Shown here one piece after another: positions 14,544 to 20,581 of a stretch of DNA of 43,700 nt. Every line of letters begins with the position of its first letter. The stretch's first letter is position 1. The position numbers were made by a program, and so were the translations under genes. The stretch is from a virus, in the IMG/VR virus record IMGVR_UViG_3300033153_004867, positions 1 through 43,700 of that record. One strand, 5' to 3'. The notes under the pieces were generated by a model that did not search any database, had not been told where the DNA came from, and was given only the letters and a program-made list of their open reading frames with translations.

Positions 14544-14650
14544 AAAACCACCCAAACCATTAAGCTAAAACCAAGTATACAAGCCATGAATATTATATCC
14601 TTAATGGCTTGTATTCGCTTTTCTCGCTTATATATTCTTGAGTATGTCAT
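14540..14650 (-). CDS. 36-residue membrane micro-protein
   Basis: 36 aa. A basic N-terminal half (RIYKREKRIQAIKD) and one transmembrane helix (IIFMACILGFSLMVWVVL). ATGA overlaps on both sides tie it to the neighbours and fix the methyltransferase start. Function unknown. Confidence 0.55.
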   Translation of the reverse strand: MTYSRIYKREKRIQAIKDIIFMACILGFSLMVWVVL

Positions 14651-14967
14651 GATTTTTTATCCAGTATTTCAAGTATTTTTTTCATATCTTCTATGCTATA
14701 TTTAGCCCAATCGATTATTTCCATTTTTACGACAAATCTATTTCTAAATATTCTATTGTAAAAAGCAGTTTCAAGTTCGGTAGTTAATATTTCAGCACGC
14801 CTTCTCCTCCATATAGAACAGCCTCTTATTTTTCCATCAGGATAAATAATATCATTCTTAGTTTTAAAGTTTCCTGTTTTTGTTTTACTAATTATTTTGG
14901 CAATACTGTTACCATATTCACCGCCACTTATATAAACTCTATCACCTATTTTAAATTTACTTTCCAT
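14647..14967 (-). CDS. Hypothetical protein with SH3-like N-terminus
   Basis: 106 aa with GGAGATAA upstream. The N-terminus KFKIGDRVYISGGEYGNSIAKI resembles KOW/SH3-like beta-barrels; a basic RRRRAE patch follows, then a helical C-terminus. May bind nucleic acid or protein. No firm family. Confidence 0.6.
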   Translation of the reverse strand: MESKFKIGDRVYISGGEYGNSIAKIISKTKTGNFKTKNDIIYPDGKIRGCSIWRRRRAEILTTELETAFYNRIFRNRFVVKMEIIDWAKYSIEDMKKILEILDKKS

Positions 14968-14998
14968 CTTATTTATCTCCTTTTATACCCCAAGTGGG

Positions 14999-15361
14999 TT
15001 ATTTCTTTCTCGCTTCTTCTAAAAGCCTTTTTTTAGTTTTTTCAACTTCTTCTATTAGAACAAATTCAGATTTATTGGCATTTACAATTTCAAAACAAGC
15101 CAATTCTAAAGCTTCATCCGCTATTTTAAGTTCTTTTTCCAATTTCGCTATAACCCCACCTTTAATCATTTTTCTTTCGGCTAATCTTTTTATTTCTATA
15201 AATCTATCTTCAGCAACCTGTTTCAATTCCTTGTTTTCATCTTTGAGCTTTGCGTTTTCTTTTTCTGTTTCAACTAATTTATACTGTAATTGCAAATTAA
15301 CTTCTTCAGTTTTTTTTGCTTCTGCCCTTAAACTATCCATAAATTTATCTTTCTCGTTCAT
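14999..15361 (-). CDS. Coiled-coil protein, paralogous family member 4
   Basis: 120 aa, dominated by a long coiled coil (Glu/Lys-rich, residues 10-85), then IADEALELACFEIVNAN and a C-terminal helix ending EEARKK. The ALELAC block matches the members at 9529 and 15345, but the Cys cluster is reduced. Overlaps the upstream paralogue by 17 bases, suggesting tandem duplication. Confidence 0.7.
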   Translation of the reverse strand: MNEKDKFMDSLRAEAKKTEEVNLQLQYKLVETEKENAKLKDENKELKQVAEDRFIEIKRLAERKMIKGGVIAKLEKELKIADEALELACFEIVNANKSEFVLIEEVEKTKKRLLEEARKK

Positions 15362-15653
15362 TTAATCCCCCCTTGTGAGCTTGTTCTTTGTAGTGGTTTA
15401 CTTTCAAATCTATAGATGAGCTACAATACTTCATTTTATCGCACTTGTCGCAAGTTGGATAAACAACACAGTTGAACCTTAAATCTTTTGCCATTAATTC
15501 CAAAGCCTTTTCAATGTCTTTGTATTGCTCAACTATTTCTTCCTTAATAATTTTCTCATTAACAATTTCCTCTTTGAGCTTTGCGATTTCTTGTTTTTGA
15601 GTTTCGATTACGTCATATGCTTCTGTAGTTACTATCTTTGTTTTATCTTTCAT
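15345..15653 (-). CDS. Coiled-coil/Cys protein, paralogous family member 5
   Basis: 102 aa from ATG 15653, 7 bases after AAAGGAG; an ATG at 15659 overlaps the previous stop but is too close to that site. Coiled coil, then DIEKALELMAKDL, a Cys cluster (CVVYPTCDKCDKMKYC) and NHYKEQAHKGG. Five Cys in 25 residues suggest a zinc site. The closest relative here is the 9529 gene. Confidence 0.7.
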   Translation of the reverse strand: MKDKTKIVTTEAYDVIETQKQEIAKLKEEIVNEKIIKEEIVEQYKDIEKALELMAKDLRFNCVVYPTCDKCDKMKYCSSSIDLKVNHYKEQAHKGGLNERER

Positions 15654-15655
15654 CT

Positions 15656-15829
15656 TCATTCTCCTTTGAAACAAGCTCTTACATCTTTTTCAATTTGCTC
15701 TGGTGTGTCATTTGGAAAGTTCTTTTTTAATGCCTTACGATAGCAATCAGCCGAACAATATCCATGACTTGCCATTCCATTGCCTTTTTTCGTTCCAGTT
15801 TTTCCACATTCTAGGCATATAGTACGCAT
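15656..15829 (-). CDS. Small zinc-finger protein
   Basis: 57 aa. CLECGKTG followed by HGYCSADC gives a CxxC...CxxxC zinc knuckle; the rest is a basic helix with RKALKKNFPNDTPEQIEKDV. It starts in a TAATG overlap and ends in an ATGA overlap. Likely nucleic-acid or protein binding. Function unknown. Confidence 0.62.
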   Translation of the reverse strand: MRTICLECGKTGTKKGNGMASHGYCSADCYRKALKKNFPNDTPEQIEKDVRACFKGE

Positions 15830-16011
15830 TATAATCCTCGTTTATATTGCTTTTTTCTCAAATCTAGCAATTGTTTTTTTATTATCGTGGCAAATTTAAC
15901 TAAATCATAATCAGGAGAACATCCCAACGCGTCAGCAATTTTGCAATGCTCCTCAATTAATTTAGTTTCAAGTATGCTATGCCTTTTGCCTTTGATTATT
16001 TCAATTTTCAT
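15829..16011 (-). CDS. Small helical protein
   Basis: 60 aa, charged and helical (SILETKLIEEHCKIADALGC, VKFATIIKKQLLDLRKK). Upstream has the operon-typical leader GAGAGGCAAGACAATG. Stop overlaps the next start as TAATG. Function unknown. Confidence 0.58.
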   Translation of the reverse strand: MKIEIIKGKRHSILETKLIEEHCKIADALGCSPDYDLVKFATIIKKQLLDLRKKQYKRGL

Positions 16012-16031
16012 TGTCTTGCCTCTCTTTCCTT

Positions 16032-16247
16032 TTATTTTATAAACGCTAAATAATCTTTCTGATATAATACTTTAGTTTTGAATCCTAAAGTATTACATAA
16101 TTCCTTAATCTCTGCCTTTTCTTTTGGATTAAAAAAGTATGCGTCCTTTGCATTTAAGCCCATTTCAATTTTATTTGAATCTGACTCAAAAAAATATCTT
16201 CCTTTGGTTCTGCAAATTTCTTTTATTTTTTCTTTTAAGTTTTTCAT
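16032..16247 (-). CDS. Small basic hypothetical protein
   Basis: 71 aa from ATG 16247, 8 bases after GAGAGG; an upstream in-frame ATG at 16277 has no ribosome-binding site. Basic and mixed alpha/beta (EIKELCNTLGFKTKVLYQ). The leader is nearly the same as at three other genes of the operon. Function unknown. Confidence 0.58.
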   Translation of the reverse strand: MKNLKEKIKEICRTKGRYFFESDSNKIEMGLNAKDAYFFNPKEKAEIKELCNTLGFKTKVLYQKDYLAFIK

Positions 16248-16298
16248 TTTGTTTTCCTCTCTTTTTTTGTTGCTCATTTTTATTATAATATGAACATC

Positions 16299-16323
16299 AA
16301 CATAGTTATAACATCACTATGTT
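16299..16323. promoter_or_regulatory. Operator-like dyad inside the early operon
   Basis: AACATAG (16299-16305) and CTATGTT (16317-16323) form a 7-bp inverted repeat, with a second palindrome GTTATAAC nested at 16305-16312. It lies in the only sizeable gap near the operon start, next to a TATAAT-like string on the minus strand, so it may be an internal control site. Confidence 0.35.
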
Positions 16324-16326
16324 ATA

Positions 16327-16533
16327 TTAAAATATTATTTTTTCATCAAACCCCGTTTTGTTAAATATGGTTTTAACAATTCGAAAGTTTTTATCTGGGT
16401 TTGCTTTTCGATAAAGTTTAACCAATTTTTTCATTTTGGATAATGGGAGTAATTGATTGTCATATTTATCGTTTAGCCAATTGCCAGCGTTTGTTGTGTA
16501 TTTGATTTGCAAAGTGTATTCTTTTTTATTCAT
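16327..16533 (-). CDS. Small basic hypothetical protein
   Basis: 68 aa. Lys/Asn-rich, with YTLQIKYTTNAGNWLNDKYD and KLVKLYRKANPDKNFRIVK, a pattern of small phage proteins of unknown function. Preceded by the GAGAGGCAAGACAATG leader, overlapping the upstream stop (ATGA). Confidence 0.6.
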   Translation of the reverse strand: MNKKEYTLQIKYTTNAGNWLNDKYDNQLLPLSKMKKLVKLYRKANPDKNFRIVKTIFNKTGFDEKIIF

Positions 16534-16907
16534 TGTCTTGCCTCTCTCTCTTCTATTTTTATTTTAAGTCCCGGCTGATTTCGATAGACTTGAAAACGTT
16601 TATCGTCTGCTTCTTGAAACGTATCAAAACTAATAACCTCGCCCACGGTATTTTTTAAGGGTTTGTTGTTTATGGCTAATATATATTTTTTCATTTTGTT
16701 TGCCTCTCTTTTTAATCTAAAATTATCAATCATCCCCTCTGATGTGTAAATTTGAATTGATATTCCATTATTTAAGATTTCTTCAAATTTATAAGCGTCA
16801 TCTATCATAACTTTTTTGCTCGGCGTTCTATAAGATATTTCTGTGCAATCTATATATTTTGAAAATAGGCTTTTGCCCTCATATTTTGTTATTTTTCTTT
16901 GTTTCAT
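16530..16907 (-). CDS. First early gene, hypothetical
   Basis: 125 aa. Promoter-proximal gene of the minus operon, about 120 bases from the predicted start of transcription, with GAGAGAGG upstream. An in-frame internal ATG at 16694 carries the same GAGAGGCAAACAAAATG leader as other genes, so a separate 54-aa product (opening MKKYILAINNK) could also be made, or two small genes may have fused. First position suggests early host takeover or regulation, but no family is recognised. Confidence 0.6.
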   Translation of the reverse strand: MKQRKITKYEGKSLFSKYIDCTEISYRTPSKKVMIDDAYKFEEILNNGISIQIYTSEGMIDNFRLKREANKMKKYILAINNKPLKNTVGEVISFDTFQEADDKRFQVYRNQPGLKIKIEEREARQ

Positions 16908-16955
16908 AATTTTTCCTCTCTCTTATTAAATCAGCCCCGAACCCTTTTTCTTCTT

Positions 16956-17026
16956 GTGAGAGAGAGAAACGCTTTGGATTCGAGGCTTAGATTGTTTGAT
17001 AAAAAATGCGTCTCTCGTTCTCTCAC
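16956..17026 (-). promoter_or_regulatory. Stem-loop at the 5-prime end of the early mRNA
   Basis: GTGAGAGA (16956-16963) pairs with TCTCTCAC (17019-17026), continued inward after a small internal loop by ACGC with GCGT. The outer arm falls at the predicted start of transcription from the minus promoter, so the early mRNA would begin in a stem, a feature that can protect transcripts from decay. Confidence 0.45.
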
Positions 17027-17032
17027 ATACAT

Positions 17033-17060
17033 ATTATAGCACACTGGCAGGAATTGTCAA
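17033..17060 (-). promoter_or_regulatory. Sigma70-type promoter for the early operon
   Basis: On the minus strand TTGACA (17060-17055), a 16-base spacer and TATAAT (17038-17033): both hexamers match the consensus exactly. It faces the 38-gene minus operon and is the strongest promoter seen in the window. Confidence 0.88.
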
Positions 17061-17068
17061 GGCTTTAT

Positions 17069-17096
17069 TTCAAATTTGAATGTAACTTTGGTTACA
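17069..17096. promoter_or_regulatory. Two adjacent dyads between divergent promoters
   Basis: A perfect 12-bp palindrome TTCAAATTTGAA (17069-17080) abuts a 16-bp dyad TGTAAC-TTTG-GTTACA (17081-17096). They lie between the -35 elements of the divergent promoters, where a repressor or activator could govern both. The binding protein is unknown; the HTH gene at 22786 and the winged-helix gene at 9224 are candidates. Confidence 0.6.
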
Positions 17097-17109
17097 CTTT
17101 GGAAAACGC

Positions 17110-17138
17110 TTGACATGGGTTTAAAAATTTGTAAGAAT
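17110..17138 (+). promoter_or_regulatory. Plus-strand promoter candidate
   Basis: TTGACA at 17110-17115 is a perfect -35; 17 bases later AAGAAT is a weak -10 (4 of 6). It would start RNA just upstream of the pseudoknot element and the Mom-like gene. The poor -10 suggests dependence on an activator. Confidence 0.5.
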
Positions 17139-17145
17139 TAAGGCA

Positions 17146-17227
17146 TGAATCTTGGCTGCTTCGAAAAATATAAAAAATAAAATTTGACCGAGGGCGTATT
17201 CCTATCTGCCAAGATTCAAATGCGCCC
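17146..17227 (+). ncRNA. Leader RNA with pseudoknot topology
   Basis: Order: TGAATCTTGGC (17146-17156), A-rich loop of 35 bases, GGGCGTATT (17192-17200), CCTATCT, GCCAAGATTCA (17208-17218), AATGCGCCC (17219-17227). The first and third segments pair over 11 bp and the second and fourth over 9 bp (one G-U), so the stems interleave and the two 3-prime arms abut, allowing coaxial stacking. It ends 18 bases before the Mom-like ATG and close to its ribosome-binding site (AAAGAGG). Candidate riboswitch, thermosensor or protein-bound leader. Confidence 0.6.
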
Positions 17228-17245
17228 GAAGTCTAAAGAGGTATT

Positions 17246-17950
17246 ATGAATTTAAAAAAATATATATATTCAAAACAAGATATGCTTTTTGGACATTCAG
17301 AAGTAATCGGTTTTGGAACTGATGAATTTTATGTCAAAGAAATTGATAGAAAGGTAGCAAATAAAATGGTAATTGAAAATCATTATTCAAAGAAATTTTA
17401 TAGCGCAACCTATATTCATCTTGGTGTATATATAAAAGATGAATTGATTGGAGTATTGCAATATGGTTATGCCATGAATCCTGCAAGCTGTGGAAGCGTT
17501 GTAAAAGGCACGGAGATGAATCAATATTTAGAATTAAATAGAATGTGGCTTGACAATAAAGCCGAAAGAAATAGCGAAAGCAAAGCTATTGGATATTCAA
17601 TTAAATATATAAAAAATAAATTTCCAAAGATAAAATGGATTCAATCATTTGCAGATGAAAGATGTGGCTGCTTTGGAATAGTTTATCAGGCTTGTAGTTT
17701 TAGTTATTACGGAGAACATAAAAGCGATTTTTGGGAGCTTGGAAATGTTGTGTATCACAATATACAAATGACCGTTAGTAAGGATTCTAAAAGATATGGG
17801 GGGGAAGCTAAACACTTGCAAGAGAACAAAGACAAGGCAAAGAGAATGAATTTAAGACAATTTAGATATATAAAATTTATTGATAGTAAATGGGAAAAGA
17901 GATGTTTATTAAAAAAACAAACATATCTAAAATATTACAATAACGATTAA
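17246..17950 (+). CDS. Mom-like DNA adenine modification enzyme
   Basis: 234 aa. Matches the Mu Mom group (GNAT-like fold): NHYSKKF, HLGVYIKDELIGVLQYG, ELNRMWL, then IKWIQSFADERCGCFGIVYQACSF. Mu Mom converts adenine in DNA to a carbamoylmethyl form and blocks many restriction enzymes. Length is close to that of Mu Mom. First gene of the plus-strand operon, behind the pseudoknot leader; Mu mom is also tightly controlled because the enzyme is toxic. No Com-like regulator beside it. Confidence 0.8.
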   Translation: MNLKKYIYSKQDMLFGHSEVIGFGTDEFYVKEIDRKVANKMVIENHYSKKFYSATYIHLGVYIKDELIGVLQYGYAMNPASCGSVVKGTEMNQYLELNRMWLDNKAERNSESKAIGYSIKYIKNKFPKIKWIQSFADERCGCFGIVYQACSFSYYGEHKSDFWELGNVVYHNIQMTVSKDSKRYGGEAKHLQENKDKAKRMNLRQFRYIKFIDSKWEKRCLLKKQTYLKYYNND

Positions 17951-17971
17951 ATATGTTTTAAGGAGATAATA

Positions 17972-18739
17972 ATGCACAATGGCTATATAAAACTTTTTAG
18001 GAAATTTATAGAAACATCATTCTTTACTAATTCGGCTTGCGTTCATTTGGCTATTTATTTTTTGCTCAAATGCAACCACGAAGAAAAGAAAATTGTATTT
18101 AACGGAAAAGAACTTATAATAAAAAAAGGCCAATGTATTACAGGGTTACATGAAACAATGGTTAAAACAGGGTTATCTATCCAACAAATACGCACAGCAA
18201 AAAAAACTCTTGAGAATATCAAATTTCTAACAAGCAAATCAACAAACAAATTTAGCATAATTTGTATTGACAATTATAAGGATTATCAGGGCAACGATAA
18301 CAAGCAAACTAACAAACCAATAACAAGCCAGCAACAAACCAATAACAAACCAATAACAACAAACAAACACTATAAGAATGATAAGAATGAAAAGAATACT
18401 ACTATTGGCGACAAAATCGCCAAAGTGAATTGGGATAATTGCAAAACTCCACAACAATTAATAATGCGGTTTTGGGTTAAGAACTATCTCCCTGCTCTTT
18501 ATGTTGGTTATACAAATGGCGAATACAAGGCTTTTATAACAAAACATGGTAAAGCTATCACAGGAATATTAAATCAATGTAGGGGCGATGTAGAACTTGC
18601 CTATAAAGCTATTAAAATGACAGGAAATAATTTATCTGGTAAGGGGTTAGATTGGACATTGTTCGCGGTAGATAGAAATTGTAGCGATTATGTCAATGAA
18701 ATAAGGAGAAAGCAAAATGCCTATACAAACAGACCGTAA
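17972..18739 (+). CDS. Replication initiator/replisome organiser
   Basis: 255 aa. N-terminal 100 residues look like the winged-helix domain of phage O/DnaD-type initiators (GYIKLFRKFIE, KKGQCITGLHETMVKTGLS). Residues about 105-145 are an Asn/Thr/Lys/Gln-rich linker encoded by DNA repeats. The C-terminal domain has LPALYVGYTNGEYKAF, GITGILNQCRGD-like helices and LDWTLFAVD. In lambda the origin lies inside gene O, and the linker repeats here fit that plan. No helicase or loader gene was found, so host factors are probably recruited. Confidence 0.68.
   Translation: MHNGYIKLFRKFIETSFFTNSACVHLAIYFLLKCNHEEKKIVFNGKELIIKKGQCITGLHETMVKTGLSIQQIRTAKKTLENIKFLTSKSTNKFSIICIDNYKDYQGNDNKQTNKPITSQQQTNNKPITTNKHYKNDKNEKNTTIGDKIAKVNWDNCKTPQQLIMRFWVKNYLPALYVGYTNGEYKAFITKHGKAITGILNQCRGDVELAYKAIKMTGNNLSGKGLDWTLFAVDRNCSDYVNEIRRKQNAYTNRP
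18311..18358. repeat. Iteron-like repeats, candidate replication origin
   Basis: The 15-mer AACAAACCAATAACA occurs exactly three times (18311, 18333, 18344; the last two overlap by 4 bases), with further degenerate copies around them and an AT-rich tract just downstream. Position inside the initiator gene matches lambdoid origins. Confidence 0.5.
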
Positions 18740-19172
18740 TGATGAAGAAAAAAATCAAGATATTGAGAGGGTTAAGTATTATCAATGCTGGCAGGGGCAA
18801 TTATCGTGGCAAGATATATGCGAGAAAAATGGTGATAGATTAAAGGTTGTTGGCAGGTTTTTGGTTTGTTACAGGCGAACACTGCCGAAATCATTGGGCT
18901 GTACTGATATGAACGCTTTGGAATCGCTTAAATTCCGGCATAATAATTGCGAGGGATGTTTATTTGAAATTACAGGCAAATGGGAAAACTCAATAAGACT
19001 AAAAACTAAGCAAGATGAAAATGGAAAATCTAAGCCTATCGCTAATTTGTCAAAGAGTGATATTTTAACCGCGATAAGAAAATATATTGATGGCGGATGT
19101 TCCGGTGAGGTTATTGCGAAGAAAGAAAACCAAGTAAATGAAGGGCAAGATTTAGACGAAGTGCCATTTTAA
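18717..19172 (+). CDS. Hypothetical protein with SSB-like C-terminal tail
   Basis: 151 aa, overlapping the initiator gene by 23 bases, with AAGGAG upstream. Middle part has four Cys (CYRRTLPKSLGC, NNCEGC), a possible metal site, and an acidic C-terminus ending DLDEVPF. This tail matches the D/E-x-x-P-F tip of bacterial SSB, which recruits replication and repair proteins. The rest does not look like an OB-fold that I can recognise. A replication-linked role is inferred from the tail and position. Confidence 0.6.
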   Translation: MPIQTDRNDEEKNQDIERVKYYQCWQGQLSWQDICEKNGDRLKVVGRFLVCYRRTLPKSLGCTDMNALESLKFRHNNCEGCLFEITGKWENSIRLKTKQDENGKSKPIANLSKSDILTAIRKYIDGGCSGEVIAKKENQVNEGQDLDEVPF

Positions 19173-19185
19173 AAACGGAGGAGTA

Positions 19186-19458
19186 ATGGAAATTAGAATT
19201 TCTTACGGTAAAATGACGGAATGTGAAATAAAAAGAAATAAAGGGATTTTAGAATATCTAAATAAATCAATACAGGAAAATGAAAAATCTTTAAAATACT
19301 ATAGTGATTTTAGGAGTATAGTAGAAAAAAAAGACTCAAGATATAATTATTTGTGCGGTATGGAATTTGGCCTTAGCGAAACAATTAAATATATTAAGGA
19401 TTTGAAAAATGAAATATTCCCTTTTGGGTTTGCAACATGTTTAAGAAAGGAGAAATAA
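19186..19458 (+). CDS. Hypothetical helical protein
   Basis: 90 aa with GGAGG 7 bases upstream. Helical and charged (KGILEYLNKSIQENEKSLKY, SETIKYIKDLKNEI). No family recognised. Its last codons carry AAAGGAG, the ribosome-binding site for the short leader frame that follows. Confidence 0.62.
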   Translation: MEIRISYGKMTECEIKRNKGILEYLNKSIQENEKSLKYYSDFRSIVEKKDSRYNYLCGMEFGLSETIKYIKDLKNEIFPFGFATCLRKEK

Positions 19459-19460
19459 AA

Positions 19461-19475
19461 ATGCTTGACAAATAA
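19461..19475 (+). other. Four-codon frame ahead of the radical SAM gene
   Basis: ATG CTT GAC AAA TAA lies at the right distance from a strong AAAGGAG and is in frame with the radical SAM gene, whose own ATG (19500) comes nine codons after this stop and has no ribosome-binding site. It may be a leader peptide, a nonsense mutation near the true start, or a read-through control. Confidence 0.4.
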
Positions 19476-19499
19476 AAAATAATTTGCAAAACTTATTTC

Positions 19500-20396
19500 A
19501 TGTTTAAAAGCTATCAAGAATATCGCAACACTTGGGATAACGCCTCGACCACAAAACCTATAGTGCCTCTTAATATAGACATAGAGCTTTCAACAACCTG
19601 TAACCTAAAGTGTCCATTTTGTTTCCTTCAAAAAAAAGATTATAAAGTAAAAAATAAATTCATGAATTTGTCTTTGGCAAAGGAAATAATTGATACTACT
19701 TCAATTTATGGAGTTCCGGCGATTAAGTTTAATTGGCGCGGTGAATCAACTATGCATCCTCATTTTTCTACTATCCTTGAATATGCGAAAAGTAAAAATA
19801 CATTCTTTGATTTACTCGTTAATACAAATGGTAATTATAACGAGAAAGCAGTAGATGGATTAATGGCGGCGACAAAAGTCATATTCTCATTAGATAGCAC
19901 GAAACCAAATATATATGCGAAGATGAGAAAGGGTGGTGATTTACTAAAGGTATTAAGTAATATAAACCAATTAATTAAATTAGGCCATAAAGGCATTGTA
20001 GTTCGCAGAGTAATTACCGAAGATAATAAGCACGAAGATTTTAAGACTAATGTTAAAAATATATTCGGTGATGTTTCTGTAAGTGAACATTATGTTTTTG
20101 AAAGAGGTAAGGAATTTAAATTGCAGAATATAAAAAGAGCATATTGTGGATACCCATCTGTGCGATTAGTGGTTTCGGTTTCAGGCGACATTATGCCCTG
20201 TTGCGTGGACTACCACGAGGATATGATATTAGGAAACATTTATAAAGACAAGTTAATTGATATATGGAATGGCGATAAATTAAATAATTTGGTAAGCGAA
20301 TTAAAGCAAAACATCTTCAAGTCTAAGCAGTGTGAAAATTGCACAAGTTGGCTTTCTTATTCTGATAAAATTAAGAGGGAGGCAGTTAAATTATGA
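19500..20396 (+). CDS. Radical SAM/SPASM-type protein
   Basis: 298 aa. The 4Fe-4S site that cleaves SAM is CNLKCPFC (Cys34, Cys38, Cys41), followed by the GxE-like FNWRGEST and a TIM-barrel pattern (LLVNTNGNY, VIFSLDS). The C-terminal part has YCGYPS, a VSGDIMPCC block and CENC, typical of a SPASM/twitch auxiliary cluster. MoaA/SPASM relatives modify peptides or small molecules and also appear in sugar and LPS loci. It opens the accessory block and is coupled to the next gene (ATGA). Substrate unknown; QueE is unlikely. Confidence 0.83.
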   Translation: MFKSYQEYRNTWDNASTTKPIVPLNIDIELSTTCNLKCPFCFLQKKDYKVKNKFMNLSLAKEIIDTTSIYGVPAIKFNWRGESTMHPHFSTILEYAKSKNTFFDLLVNTNGNYNEKAVDGLMAATKVIFSLDSTKPNIYAKMRKGGDLLKVLSNINQLIKLGHKGIVVRRVITEDNKHEDFKTNVKNIFGDVSVSEHYVFERGKEFKLQNIKRAYCGYPSVRLVVSVSGDIMPCCVDYHEDMILGNIYKDKLIDIWNGDKLNNLVSELKQNIFKSKQCENCTSWLSYSDKIKREAVKL

Positions 20397-20581
20397 CTTG
20401 TTTAAACTGTAAAAATCTACAATTTGAGAAATCTAAAATATTACAAGATTGCTTTCATAGTAATATGGAATTATATTGCAAGAAACATAGGTGGTCGTTT
20501 GATTGTGAAATGAATAGTAAAAAAGAATTAATAGCAATGCTAGAAACTGCCAATAATTGTAAGGAGCTTATAAATGAGTGA
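20393..20581 (+). CDS. Small Cys-rich protein
   Basis: 62 aa with six Cys (3, 6, 20, 29, 38, 56): CLNCKNL then spaced single Cys, consistent with a small zinc-binding protein. ATGA overlap with the radical SAM gene. A peptide substrate of that enzyme is a conceivable alternative, because the genes are coupled, but there is no leader-core pattern. Confidence 0.58.
   Translation: MTCLNCKNLQFEKSKILQDCFHSNMELYCKKHRWSFDCEMNSKKELIAMLETANNCKELINE

Noticed and set aside
16278-16326. Minus-strand promoter with TATAAT near 16285
   Set aside because: No acceptable -35 at 15-19 bases; kept only as an operator-like dyad.
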